DNA from: Mariannaea sp. PMI_226
Lineage: Eukaryota; Ascomycota; Sordariomycetes; Hypocreales; Nectriaceae
Reading direction: 5' to 3'
Assembly: GCA_024336345.1 (NCBI GenBank)
Contig: JANFOG010000002.1
Coordinates: 1,984,001-2,048,000 of the forward strand
Length of the DNA: 64,000 bases
Notes under the pieces: model-generated
Seen by the model: the letters and a program-made list of their open reading frames with translations, nothing else
Told to the model about the DNA's origin: nothing
Databases searched by the model: none
Program-made: the position numbers and the translations under genes
Shown here: piece after piece, positions 22,203 to 33,821 of the stretch
Numbering within the stretch: the first letter of the stretch is position 1
How the letters are laid out: each line of letters opens with the position of its first letter

Positions 22203-22282
22203 GAAAGAAAAAGAAAGAAAGAAAAAGAAAGAAAGAAAAAGAAAGAAAGAAAAAGAAAGAAAGAAAAAGAAAGAAAAAAAGA
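22203..22282. repeat. 14-bp all-purine minisatellite, about 5 units
   Basis: The G positions recur with spacing 4-6-4, so the unit is a 14-mer of A and G repeated five times, ending in a longer A run. The strand is all purine for about 80 bp, about 575-655 bp upstream of the DUF3074-gene start. Such mirror-like purine tracts can form triplex DNA. Confidence 0.85.
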
Positions 22283-22856
22283 ACCCCTCCAAAAAAAAAA
22301 GAGGTCCTGATCAATGTCGCTCCGAGGTCCAAAGATCCCAAGGTCCACAGCGCCCCATGCCCCCCCGCGGCCTTCGGGGTCGCCCGTCCACCCATCCGCG
22401 CGCTTCGATTTTCAATTCTCGACCTTATGGACCTTGTTCGCTCGCCGAAAGCTCCGGAAAGGAGCGCGCCATGACGCCACAAGCCATTCGGTCTCGGTTT
22501 TCTGGGCTGGCCGTCCACTGACGTCAATGAGGTGGCCTGGACCGTTTTGTTTTCCTTTCCCCCCTCCAAATGACATGGAGTAACAACTAAAAGGAAAAAA
22601 AAAACAGGGCCAAAGTTAAAGCTTCCTTGAAATCCTTCTCCTCTTTTACATTTTAATAATCTAGCTTATTCTATCAATATTTGTCTGCTCCCTGTTGTGC
22701 GTGCACTTCATCCTCCCTCTTGCTGACACGATCTATTCCATTACCTATATCTACCCTTGTTGGTTGGAGGCGTAACTGGATACACTTTAGAGAGCCTCTC
22801 CTGCCTCTCTTCCCTCTATTCCTCTCCATCCTTCATCCTCCAAAAGCATAGTCAAT

Positions 22857-24898
22857 ATGGCCTCTCATCACACACCTTTGGCCGCAATGGGCCCCATCGA
22901 ATGGAACGACGTTCCTCAGGATAATCTCCCTCAATTCCTCGATGACATTTTGTCCGAAACCCAAACCGTCATCGAGTCCATTCCCGCACCATCCGCTACC
23001 CTCACCTCCGGCCGTGCCCGAGCAAAGACGGAGTCGGCAGCTGGCAATATCAACCAGGCACTCTCGTTGAGGCAAAAAGCCGAGTCCATCTCCCAGGCCC
23101 AGGATCTTCGGAAAGAGTGGAAAGAAATCAAGATTAACCCCAGAGAGAACCCAATAGGCGCCAGCGTCTACAAGCTCGCTGCCAAAGACGGTCGTGGTTC
23201 CTGGTTTACCAGGAGGAGCGTTCACGAAGGTCTGTCCTTTGACAGCTGGAAGAAGGGAATGGAAATAGAGCTGTCGGAAACCATGAAGGTCCAGGGGTCA
23301 CCAGGCAGCGGTAATATTCGAGGCATCGGCGCTGATAAACGGGTTGAAGACCAACAGGTGGAAGGCGTCGGTCGGCTGCAGGGTAAGTTCCTTTAAGATT
23401 TTGTCCTTGTGTGTGAAACCCGAATGATACATTCCTCTGGTTATTCCAATCCTTGATATCACGCGAATGCTGACCAGTCCCTCGTGTAGTTTTCCAGCTT
23501 TCTGCCCAATTTCCCGGCCCAACAGCTCCGCGTGACTTTGTAACTCTTCTCCTGACTTCCGAATCGTCTGTCAAGTCTGTCGATGGTCACCGTCCCATGC
23601 GGCAGTTTATGATTGTCTCGAAGCCCTGTGAGCATGCAGAATGCCCTCCGCGCTCAGGCATCATTCGTGGCTACTACGAATCCGTCGAGGTAATTCGAGA
23701 GATCCCAATCGACACACTGGCAACGAAGAGGTCACACTCATCGGTTAACTTGGGGAGAGACGAGACCAAGAGACGGAGCACTGTTAGCAATGACGAGCAT
23801 GCGGCTGCTTCCACGTCCGACGTGGACGATTTTCCAACCGCCGTGGAATGGATCATGGCAACTAGAAGCGATCCAGGCGGAAGTGTACCACGATTCTTGA
23901 TCGAAAAGGGAACACCGCCTGGTATCCTCGGTGACGCCGGAAAGTTTTTGAAATGGGTAACAGCAAAATCGATGCAAGGCTTTGACAAGGCTAAGAATAA
24001 AGAGGCCGGCGAGGAGGGTAAGTCAATAGACGCAGTATCCGATGAGGACGACGAATCTGCGCAGATGCCAACCATTACCACTACCAACTTCGACCGCGAC
24101 GCTGTCGAACGGGAACAGGAAGACGATCTGGTACCAAGCAGTAATGGACTGTATGGCATGATTAGCGGAGCGTTTGGGGCCGCCAGCTCCCTGGCTGCCA
24201 CAGCCCTTTCTCGAATTGGAGCTACCTACTCTGACGTCTCCAATGATAGCATGTCGGACGCTCAAACCATTGAAGAGCACCGCGAGGACCACAACCACGA
24301 AGACGACGCCACGAGCGACACCTCATCCATTCGAAGCTTTGCGTCCGCGCTGGAGCGCCGCCTCACTGCAGAGAAGACACCCGAAAGCATCATGGAATCC
24401 CAGTCGGAAACATCAAAGTCCAACCTTACGGCTAGCCAGCACGACAAGGAACTTAAAAAATTCCAAGAGCGGCGCCGAAAGCTCGACGAGAAGGTCGCCA
24501 AGCTCCAACAGCGCATGGACTTGAAGCTTCAGGGTGAGAAGGACAAGGACGCTGCGACTATGGCCAAACTGCGTGAGAAGCACGATCGTGAGATTGCGAA
24601 GCAAGAGGAGAAGTACCGCCGCGAGCTGCGCAAGCTCGAGGAGAAGCGTGAGATTGAGAAGCGCAAGGCCGAACAGCGGAAGCGTAAGGCGCAAGAGCGC
24701 GAGGAAAAGGCGAACATGACGATGGAGCTTGAAAGGGTTCGCGCCGAGCGCGACCTTGCCCGAAAGCAGGCTGAGATCCTCGAGCGGCAGGTCGGCGATC
24801 TCCAGGCACAGGTCACCATGCTTGTGAGGAAGCTGGGCAAACTGGGCAAGATGGGCCTAGTAGAGTCAGACTCATCTACGTCCTTGAAGAGCGGATGA
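22857..24898 (+). CDS. DUF3074 (START-like) protein with C-terminal coiled coil
   Basis: Two exons, 22857-23382 and 23490-24898, join to 644 residues. The N-terminal third, with SWFTRRSVHEGLSFDSWKKG (about 118-137), FVTLLLTS, RQFMIVSKPCEH and RGYYESVEVIREIP, matches what I recall of the fungal DUF3074 family, a START/Bet-v1-like fold that would bind a lipid or other hydrophobic ligand. A disordered acidic middle follows, then a highly charged helix of about 130 residues (about 493-624) rich in KLREKHDRE- and RKLEEKRE-type heptads, which should form a long coiled coil. No membrane segment or signal peptide is visible. The ligand and partners are unknown. The gene follows the Sip3/Lam gene on the same strand, which also encodes a START-like domain. 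Confidence 0.82.
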
Positions 24899-25125
24899 GA
24901 ACAAAAAAAAATCATGACAATAACGAAGAATGAACTTGGATTACTACTATATAGTACAGCATCTGGTTTGAAAAGCGTTTGGATACATGCGAGGCGTTAG
25001 GGAGCAAGTTTTTTCTTCTTTTTCTTAATTTTAAGTTCCTCAAAATCCATTGAATACTTTTGATTTGTCCAACTTTTATGTCATTGTAAAAACACCAGTT
25101 CCGAATTTAATATAAAGCAACTGTA
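24899..25125. other. Short convergent 3' region
   Basis: The DUF3074 and Trm732-like genes end 227 bp apart facing each other. The stretch is AT-rich with T and A runs that fit overlapping 3' untranslated ends. Nothing else is seen. Confidence 0.7.
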
Positions 25126-28100
25126 TCATATCTCTCCGTCTTCCTTGAGTGGCTGGATGAGCGGTTGAATGAGCAACCCCGACAAGTGGCCCTTTCCATT
25201 CTTCAAGACCTCGCTAGATTTTCGGATCGTCTCACGTTGGCCGGGATCCGGATGATTCCGTATCAACGTAGCCGCAGTCCTGACTACGCGGGACAAAATA
25301 GCAAATACCTGGGGCTTTGATGCGTACCCAAGGAGACCGTCTTCCTGGCTGGTCAACACATCTGTGGGGAGAAGACCCCCGTATACGGAAGACGTCAGCC
25401 ATTGAAGAGCCTTGTCGTCGCTGTTCCAGGGCAGGCGCTCAAACACATCGATCCAGCGCTGGGTCTCTCTGACTTCGTCGACGAAGAGGTTCTGCTCTTC
25501 CACTGCGAAGAGCGAGTCGTCGACTTTCAGGGCTTCACCGAGATCGCCAGCGACTGCGAATTCGGCATCTTGGGGCCTGGGGAAGCGGGTTACACCCATG
25601 ATTCTCCGGGTCACGATCTGGCGGAATGTGCGGCTCTCTCCGAAGTGCTGAGAGAGCCAAACGAGGAGCCGGTTGCCGGCTTCAATGGGGACGAGCAGCT
25701 GGCCAAGGATGGAGTTGGCGGCCAATGATCCAATGTCCCGAATATCGTCGTCGTCATCGTTCAAAAGGTCGTACAGGGCGATGAGGGCCGGAAGACACTC
25801 TTCACTGGCTGAGTTGGACTCTTTGACACTGAAGAAGGAAACGAGCGACTCGACGGCAGCCAGTCGAGTATCAAAGTCCTTGTCATCCAAGCCAGCATCG
25901 GCAATCATGTGCCCCCAGTTCTGCAGCCCAGTGGCGCTAACACCTTGCTGTTGTCTCAAGATCGCCATGATGCACCCGCTGATCCTGATTATTGCATTGC
26001 CGAGAGCGGGGTTTAGCAAGCTTGAAGGCAAGCTATTCCAGATCTGTGAGAGCGAAGATGATGACAGTATTGTTGTGTTTTGAGCCTTCATTGAGTGGTC
26101 CAGAATCTCAGTGAGATTTTGAAGGGCAACTACTCGTGGCTCGGCCGGGGCGATGACCAGGCAGATATCTAGATAAAGCTCACAAAACCCAGACAGTTGG
26201 GCATCTGTGAGCCTCGACACAGCATAAAGTTTGGGTATCGTCTCGAGGCCGACGATAAGACTGTTCACGCCGAGGTGCTTGCCCAAGAGTAGCTGTCGCA
26301 GGCTTTCGACTAGGTCCTCGGACTGAGACGCCGCGAAGATCTCATGAATGAGCTTCTGTTCTTTCAGCAACGCGCCATCACGCTCGCCGAATACTGGGAT
26401 CTCGAATTGCATGCGCTCAGTACCGGGCAGCGCCCGCACCATATTCACTACCTTGAGGTATGCAGCGGCAATCTCAGGGGAGTCAAGAGATTGTATCTGA
26501 CGCCAGTACTCTCCCAGAAATTGAACAAGCCTGGGGATATCGCCTGAAAGCTCGAATTAGACTAGTGACATCAAAAATTGCATACAAAAATCAACGTTGC
26601 TTACCTTGCAGGCGTTCAAGCATCACCTCCTGTAGCCTCTCAACGACAAATTTGAGGGTCAAAAGAACACCATGAACATGAATCTGTACTCTGTTGACTG
26701 TATCCTCAACGGATTCCTTGGCAAGTGAGATCAGGGTATCGAGCCATTTTTCGTTCAAGAGACATGAGCATAGAGTACGAGCAGCAATCTCACGCACATG
26801 CCATACGGGACTGGCTAGATACTTTGCAATATGAACCTGGAGCTCGTCTCCGAGCAGTTCAGGTGGACCAGCTCGACGAATAATGTCCAGTGCAGGAAAC
26901 ACAGCCTCCGCTGCCGCCGACCCAGCGGCATTGGGCGCCATGACTTCGTGTCCCGACTTGAGGAGGTTGAGGAGCACGTTGGGAAGAGAAGGATAGCGGT
27001 GGTAGGCAATCCGGTTGGCTTTTCCGTCCCACCCAGCCTCCATGGTAGTCTTGCTCTCGTGAGTACCGAAAAGACAGTCTATCAGACTTCGAAGCAAGAT
27101 CAGACCGCAGTTTCGAATAGCCCATAGCTCGGATCTAAGGCCGTTGGCTGCCAGTTCGAGGCAAATGGTGAGGTACTTCTCAGATTTGTTTCCAACAGCA
27201 GTAAGGTATGAGCTCTTGAATATATCCTTCAGGCAGTTGTATGCATGCACCTGGGGTAGATTGGAGCCATCGGTTTCTGTGACACGAGCCTCCTGGCTGG
27301 CAACCTCCATCAATCTCGCCATCACCTGCTCAAAGGACGGGCTTGAGGCATTAGCGGAGAGCACTCCCGTCATCATGGCTGGAATTCCCGCAGATCTTCG
27401 AGTCGTGGACACCTGAGCGAAAATGGCATCCATGGTACCACTGTACCACTGCTCGAGCAAGGTAGGTCCCTGAGGTGTGTCACCTACTTGGTCGAGATAC
27501 TTGACGAGTTGACAACAAGTCGAAAATGTCAGTGCAACCGTCGTAAATGCGCCCCGATGTCTTAGAGTTGATAGTTGTGTGAATGAAAGGTTGCCGATCC
27601 TCTCGTAGAGTTCCCTGGATGGATATATCTTTCCCGGGCAGGAATGTTGTCTGATGGAGAGAACCAAAGCTCGCAAAAGATTGCTGTGAATATAAATGAG
27701 CATTTCAAGATTCGGAAAGGAACAAATATGGTTAGAAAACTAACCTCGCCTCATGGACAGCACGGAAGCTGAAACTCAGAACATCTTTGGTATCCAACTT
27801 ATCAAGCTCTTCGATTTCCTCCGGCAGATGACCCTCAGGGGAATCATCGCAAAGAATGCTGCGTACAGCTGCCCAAGCACGCTCTCCGCACGTCACAATG
27901 CGCTCCTGTAAACTCTGGAGTGATTGTAACTCGTTTTCAGAGAACTGAAGTTCCGAGACAACCTGCCACGTGTAGCTAAGAGAAGAGAAGTCGCCGTGGA
28001 GTGGCGCTTCCAGGACTGCCTGTCCAAGATCCTTCTCAGCCGCTGACAACTTTGACTCTAATCCACTGATAAGGGTTGAGAGAAGGGATACTCGGCCTTG

Positions 28101-30015
28101 CTCGCCCTCAGAGAAACGATAAAGTAGCTGACAGGCTCTAGCAACTCCATCAGAGTGATCAGCCCGAGCTGTTCGGTGGGCTTGGCGATCGGCTCGTGTC
28201 AAGAGCTCCGAGAGTTCTTCAGCGGCATTGACTTTCCCTCCTTGAGAAAACAGTTGGAAGAAGCGATATCGCCCATCAGAGAAAATATCCTTGAGTACGG
28301 ATGCTGAATGGTCTCGCACATCATCGAAAGGATCCATAACTAAATCAGCCAAAGCCCGCAACCACGTCGCGTCGAAGCGGTCGAAAAATAGGCTTTGGTC
28401 ATCGGATGTCTCCCATGTCTTGGACTTTTCCCCTTCCAAGCGCAGAATAAACTTGGTTGCCTTGAGTGACGCGATATGACGCTGATATGAGGCAGTCGGT
28501 GTCAATTCGCTGCATAAGAATCCAATGTACCAGAAGAGGAACGCCTCGTGAATTTTCAGACATTCAACTAGTGCGTCTTCAGGTAATAGGATCAAATTAG
28601 CACGGTAAATAGCGGTATTCGGTGCTGCCGAGGCGTCTTGGGCGTTGGTATCCTTCTGTTTTCGGGCAGCTGCTCGAGGGATGCTCTTCTTCAGTACGAA
28701 GATGGCACCTCGAACCCTCTTGAACATGTCTCGGACCTTGCTTGCAACGTCATTTCGAAACTTGGCATCTGAGTCGGCAAAGAAAGCAGGGAGATGCTTC
28801 CGTAGGAGGTCTAAGGCGGTGGAAGAATATGGCCGGGTAGTCGAAGGAGAGCTAATGAGAAGAGAGAAGGCAAAGGAACGGACTTCATTTGAAGGGTGTG
28901 CTAAAACGTTCTCCAACATTTTTTCGTCGAGATCAATCGAAGAAACATTCTGGCTGGATATGTCACTACTACCGAGGGCTGTATAGCATTAGCATGGGTA
29001 AGCAATTATAGGAGGAGGTGCGTTAACCTGGTTCTTCCACTAATCCGACCCTTTTTCCAGTGTCAAGAGCAGCCAGCTGTAAAAGTGCAGAAATGTCCAA
29101 ACCGGATCCAGCATTTGCTGAAACGGCCTCGTAGTCGTTCATTCGTTTCAGGAACATCAAGGACCCTGATTTGTCCTCCTTGAAAAGCTGTAAGAATATG
29201 TAATTCTTGATTGACTCCAAGATTGATGCGTCCTCGGTTAGAATCTCCAGAAGCCACTGATGCCAAACTTCAATACTCAACTCCATTGACTGCGAGGGCT
29301 GCTGTCTCAAGGCACGGTGTAAGACAACAATAAGTCTTCCAGCAGTAGGACAGACGAAGTGTAGTCTCATCCAGCGGAACAAATCGAAAAAGAAGCTTTT
29401 CCATAGTCCCATTTCGTCGCTCGGGGTCAGGTTTTGTTGCAGTGTTACATAACTTGAGCGAATCTCCTCAATAGTAACGATATGTTTGGTCACGAGATGA
29501 TCTAGAGTCTTGATGGCTGATTTACCCAAGGGTTTCGCGGACTTCCCTGTGATTATAGAGACAAGGTTGTCTAGAATAGCTCTCTTAGTTGACTGAGCTG
29601 CTTCTTCGTCCGGATTCCTCCTTATGAGCTGGGGTAATAGGTCCAGGACCAGCCTCATCGAGCGGTGGTTATCGGATTCATTCCACTCCATATAGAAGTC
29701 GAAGAGCTTAAATACGATTTCCTTAGTGAAGGCCCATGATCGAAGCTCTTGTGAGTGAGATTTCAAGGCTTGTCCCACGAACCCGCAAAGTTTTACACAT
29801 GAATTCCCAGACGATTGTCTGGGTTGTGAAGCATTTTCAAGAAGTCTGGTGAAAATTGACTGGGCCCAGCTAGTTCATCTTAGAATACATGACTGAGAAA
29901 CTCAAAGATTAATTGCGCACCTAAATTGGCTCCCATCTGACTGCTCTTCAACCCATTTTGAGATGTGATTTGAGTTGGCGATCAACTCATCAACTTGCTG
30001 GGCGTTGTCCCGCAT
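25126..30015 (-). CDS. TRM732: Trm732/THADA-like protein (DUF2428), tRNA 2'-O-methylation cofactor
   Basis: Five exons on the minus strand, 29921-30015, 29028-29869, 27745-28978, 26605-27683 and 25126-26543, join without a frame break to 1555 residues. The protein is built of HEAT/armadillo-like helical repeats. The DUF2428 core is recognisable from AGIPAMMTG (822-828), LPQVHAYNCLKDIFKSSYL and ELWAIRNCGLILLRSLIDCLFG. In yeast Trm732 pairs with Trm7 to make the 2'-O-methyl mark at position 32 of several tRNAs; the human homologue is THADA. Trm732 is about 1420 residues, so the length fits. The ATG at 30015 was chosen because a stop lies not far upstream in its frame, but a short extra 5' exon is not excluded. 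The donor of intron 2 (GTTAAC) is weak. A 396-bp divergent promoter is shared with uL1. Confidence 0.88.
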
Positions 30016-30411
30016 CTCAATGCTCGATTTCCTGATCAATGTGGACCAAGATAAACCAAAGAATCTTCAGAACACGGAGTGAGAGAATGTAAGAGTAGCA
30101 AACCCTTTTCAAATTAAAAGTAGCCGCTTTTTTTTACCTGATGATAGCCGTCAATCACTATAGCAGCCCTCACTCATGATACTCACTGATAGTGTTTGGC
30201 GATGCAGAGACTTAGACGGACCCACATCACGTGAATGGTCCCGTGAGAAAAATTTGCCCTCCCGCACAGAACCCCACCACTACCGAGTCCCACATTCCCA
30301 GATTTTCAATTTCTCGGAATTTTTTGAAATTCGCCCTATTTAGTTCACTAACCTCACACACGCTCCTGACCACCATTAGATCCAACCGATATCTATTGGG
30401 AGACTGTCAAA
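30016..30411. promoter_or_regulatory. Bidirectional promoter Trm732-like / uL1
   Basis: A 396-bp region separates two divergent start codons. It contains CAGCCCTC (30164-30171, near the Tbf1 motif) and ATCACGTGA (30226-30234, a Cbf1-type site) 179 bp upstream of uL1. Sharing implies that a translation gene and a tRNA-modification gene could be co-regulated; that is inference. Confidence 0.55.
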
Positions 30412-31299
30412 ATGTCGAAGATCACAGTCGGTATGGCTCCCTCCAGAGGGTATTAGGCTTCATTGCTCAGCAACATGCCTGGTCCCGTCGCCTCGAGTGC
30501 GATTATACCACGATGCTAACTTCGATACAGCTAATGTCCGGACGCAAGTCGCCGAGCTCTTGGAGTACTCCAACGAGACCAAGAAGCGCAACTTCCTCGA
30601 GACCGTTGAGCTTCAGATCGGCCTGAAGAACTATGACCCTCAGCGTGATAAGCGTTTCTCTGGCACCATCAAGCTGCCCGCCATCCCCCGCCCCAACATG
30701 GCCATCTGGTACGATTTCTTTCCCCACTTGGATGCAAAATTCCATCGAAGAGGACGTCCTTGCTAATTAGATTCACATAGCATTCTTGGTGACCAGCACG
30801 ATATCGACCGTGCCAAGCACGGTGGTGTCGACGCCATGTCCGCTGATGACTTGAAGAAGCTCAACAAGAACAAGAAGCTCATCAAGAAGCTTGCTCGCAA
30901 GTACGATGCCTTCGTTGCTTCTGAGGCTCTTATCAAGCAGATTCCCCGTCTCCTTGGTCCCGGTCTTTCCAAGGGTAAGATTATATACACCCAACATTGT
31001 CCATTGTGGTGTCAACAATGCTAACCTTTCCCACAGCTGGCAAGTTCCCTACCCCCGTCTCCCACTCCGATGATCTTACCGGCAAGATCAACGAGGTCAA
31101 GTCCACCATCAAGTTCCAGCTCAAGAAGGTTCTCTGCATGGGTGTCGCTGTCGGCAACGTCGAGATGGAGCAGGAGCAGCTCATTGGCAACATCATGCTT
31201 GCCATCAACTACCTTGTCTCTCTTCTTAAGAAGGGCTGGCAGAACGTTGGTAGCCTGACCATCAAGGCTACCATGTCTCCTCCCAAACGCCTGTACTAA
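30412..31299 (+). CDS. RPL1: 60S ribosomal protein uL1 (L10a/L1)
   Basis: Four exons, 30412-30430, 30531-30708, 30781-30974 and 31037-31299, join to 217 residues, the length of yeast Rpl1. The first exon holds only 19 coding bases (MSKITV plus one base). The product is uL1 of the large-subunit L1 stalk, which moves with the E-site tRNA. Family blocks are intact: [52 protein letters not shown] and the ending TMSPPKRLY. All introns are GT-AG. It shares its promoter with the Trm732-like gene and converges on Smp3. The identification is certain. Confidence 0.96.
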
Positions 31300-31958
31300 G
31301 TGTGCTCGTCGGGGTTCTGGGCCTAGTCTGACCAAGTCTCTCTTATGAAAATTGAGAGCGGTATGGATTGGGTTGCGGTTATAGAAAAAAAATAAACCAA
31401 GAAACACATCTTCAGGCAATAATGTCTCTGTATCTGATCTGTGAAATTATTTTCCTTTTTGAGAAGTGACCATGTTTCGCATGTTCCTGTACTAATTACG
31501 CTAAAAGGGGAGAGAATGAAACACAGCTCATCTTATGTCAAGACTGAATTCAACACAGCTTGAATAAACAAGAAGTTTAGGCAATCCGTGGCGGCCGTTG
31601 CATTAAGCCGTACCCTACGCTTTGACTTTACATAATGATAATAAGAAGAATACAAAGCAACAATGCAGTTGCTCCTGAATGTTCGAGGGGACATATAGAG
31701 TCCTGAACTAGGGTGCATACATGCATGATGCTTACTTAATACTCACAATTTCATTGCATAGAATATGTTCATTCGTGAAATTAATTATATATGTGTTATT
31801 TACACTAAAGTAAAGAGGGAAAATTCATTGAGTGATCATCAAATTACATAAAAATAATTCTATCATACGTATGCGCAAATGTGCCTGCCCTATGCCGCCC
31901 TATGCCTGTCCCAAGTCCTTTCCTGTCCCTGTGACTGTCCCTACTGTAAAAATTCAGC
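31300..31958. other. Convergent 3' region uL1 / Smp3
   Basis: About 660 bp of AT-rich sequence between two converging stop codons. It fits long 3' untranslated regions; no gene or repeat stands out. Confidence 0.65.
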
Positions 31959-33821
31959 TTACGGGCAACTTTTGGTGACCCTCCAAGCAACCAGGCCTCT
32001 CCGCCCAACCACCCTTGTAAGAGTGTTCCAAACGCCGTCATCCCCAAAGTCCAAATCATCTAGATTCAAGTGCCTCCTGTAACGCCATACCTCTCTGAAC
32101 CGGAGTCCCTCTAGCCCCTTGTTTGGTAGATAAGGGTCCAGCCACGTCGCTGAAGCAGGCGCAATCAAGTATGTGCCGTTCTTCTCCTTCAAATACTCTT
32201 GGCTTCGTCGGTCGGCCGGAGTGTCACATGTCGCAAGCTGGGAAAGCTGCTCAAGTAGTAAATCGCCCTTCAATCCCATCACATCCCTCGTCGTGAGGAC
32301 CTCATTCTTTCCGTTAAGCAGCCAGATGGGCGGGGTGTATGTCTTCCACCAGATAGCCTGAGTCGCATCAGGTTGCTGGCTCAGGAAAACCTGTCCCGGG
32401 ATGATTCCTCCTTGGTGATAGATGCCCATCAGTACTCCAAAGAAAAGGTTAAAAAGAATCCAAGCCGTGCCCCAGATACGCAAAGTGGCTTTGCTTTTGG
32501 GCATCTGGAATGATGAGATGAACAAGGGTACAGTTGGTAGTAGAAACCGAGCCTCCTGGTGCTGGAAAAAGGATAAGACAAAGAGGCCTGAGATGGCCGA
32601 GTAGAGCCGAATAGAAAAGTCGGGCTTGGTTATGAGGAGCACCGTCGCTGGCCCCAAAAGAAGTGGGAGATTCGCGACAAGGTGTTGGTACCATGGATGA
32701 AGGCCATGCTGAGCCAGATTCTCGGTGGCTGAGTTATAGACGAAGTTATTGAGAGGGGTGATTACAGGATTTTGGAGTAAATTGGCCCAAGTGATGGGCT
32801 CGGGGGAGTAGAATGCGGTATCAAGAGTAATTGCGATAGCTGTCGTTGCAAGTGCGGCCAAAACCAGGGCTGCAAGTGATACGGGCCTTGTGGCGGTCAG
32901 TCAGCCAGTCAGGTTCTAATATGACGTGTTGCATAGGACAGGTTCTCACCTTTTCCAAAAGACAGGGACCAACCGAATCCCAGGGATAAAAAGAAATGCC
33001 GGGAAGGTGATTCGGTTGAAAATGCCAAAGACGCCAACTATTCCAAGAACAGTTGAAGAGAGGACGCATGATCGTTGCTGCGCGTGGTAGATCTGTCAGC
33101 TGACTTGCACTCGATGACCTATTTTCGCCAAAATTTGAGGGCATACGCACCCGTGCGTCAACAAGACGCTGTATCAACACAAGACTCCATGCGACCACGA
33201 GTGTTTCCACCGAGTTGGAGAAGGTGTGAGTCTGGTACGTCCAGGTCACGTAGGAGGAGGCAACCAGGAGGACAGCAACGCGGCGATGTCTGGGTGACTG
33301 GATCAACTCGTGAAGTGCCCAATCCTCTAGCACGAAGCTGATGACGAACATGAGGACGCGGAGAGTCCAGAAGACGGCAATCGGTGGAATTTCGCCATCT
33401 TTGCCGTTACCAATCCAAAGCCACCGAAGGAGAAGCATAGGGAGACCGTAGACGGGCCATAGTGGGAAGACGCTTCGAATCGGGTTCTCGCTCGTGAATT
33501 CCCAGGTGTGTCGAACTGGGTATTTGAAGATTTGGCCTATAGGCAGAACAAATGGGCATTAGCAATAGATCTTAGGGGGGGTTAATGAGGTCATGGGCGT
33601 TGGCGTTGCATAATCGGCGATGGTTACAAGAGACATCCCATGGGCCTGCTGGACCTTTGTTTGCGTCGCCGCAAATACACGGGGTAGAATGTGAAAGGAA
33701 AACGTGCCATACCTGCGATGACCTCGGGGCCTTGAAAGTTCTCGTCGGGGTGAAGGTAGCTGGGTGACAGTGCGAACCACAGTCGCAAGAGGATGAGGAA
33801 GAGATAGGTGCGGCGCCACAT
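31959..33821 (-). CDS. SMP3: GPI mannosyltransferase 4 (Smp3/PIG-Z, GT22)
   Basis: Four exons on the minus strand, 33713-33821, 33151-33536, 32950-33077 and 31959-32886, join to 516 residues, equal to yeast Smp3. The enzyme adds the fourth, side-branch mannose to the GPI-anchor precursor in the ER lumen, using dolichyl-phosphate mannose. The N-terminal membrane segment is followed by the luminal HPDE motif (residues 24-27, [11 protein letters not shown]), the hallmark of this GT22 group. [10 protein letters not shown] and [10 protein letters not shown] are also typical. Multiple hydrophobic segments run through the protein (for example [19 protein letters not shown]). The last intron was given a CAAG acceptor because the CAG acceptor 16 bases further on breaks the frame. 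The identification is firm. Confidence 0.9.

Larger units (their letters stand above)
21234..22856. other. Intergenic: Sip3/Lam 3' flank and DUF3074-gene promoter
   Basis: About 1.6 kb without a supportable gene. It contains a 9-bp tandem repeat (21715-21741), a 14-bp purine minisatellite (22203-22282) and a pyrimidine-rich leader before the next start codon. Confidence 0.65.
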
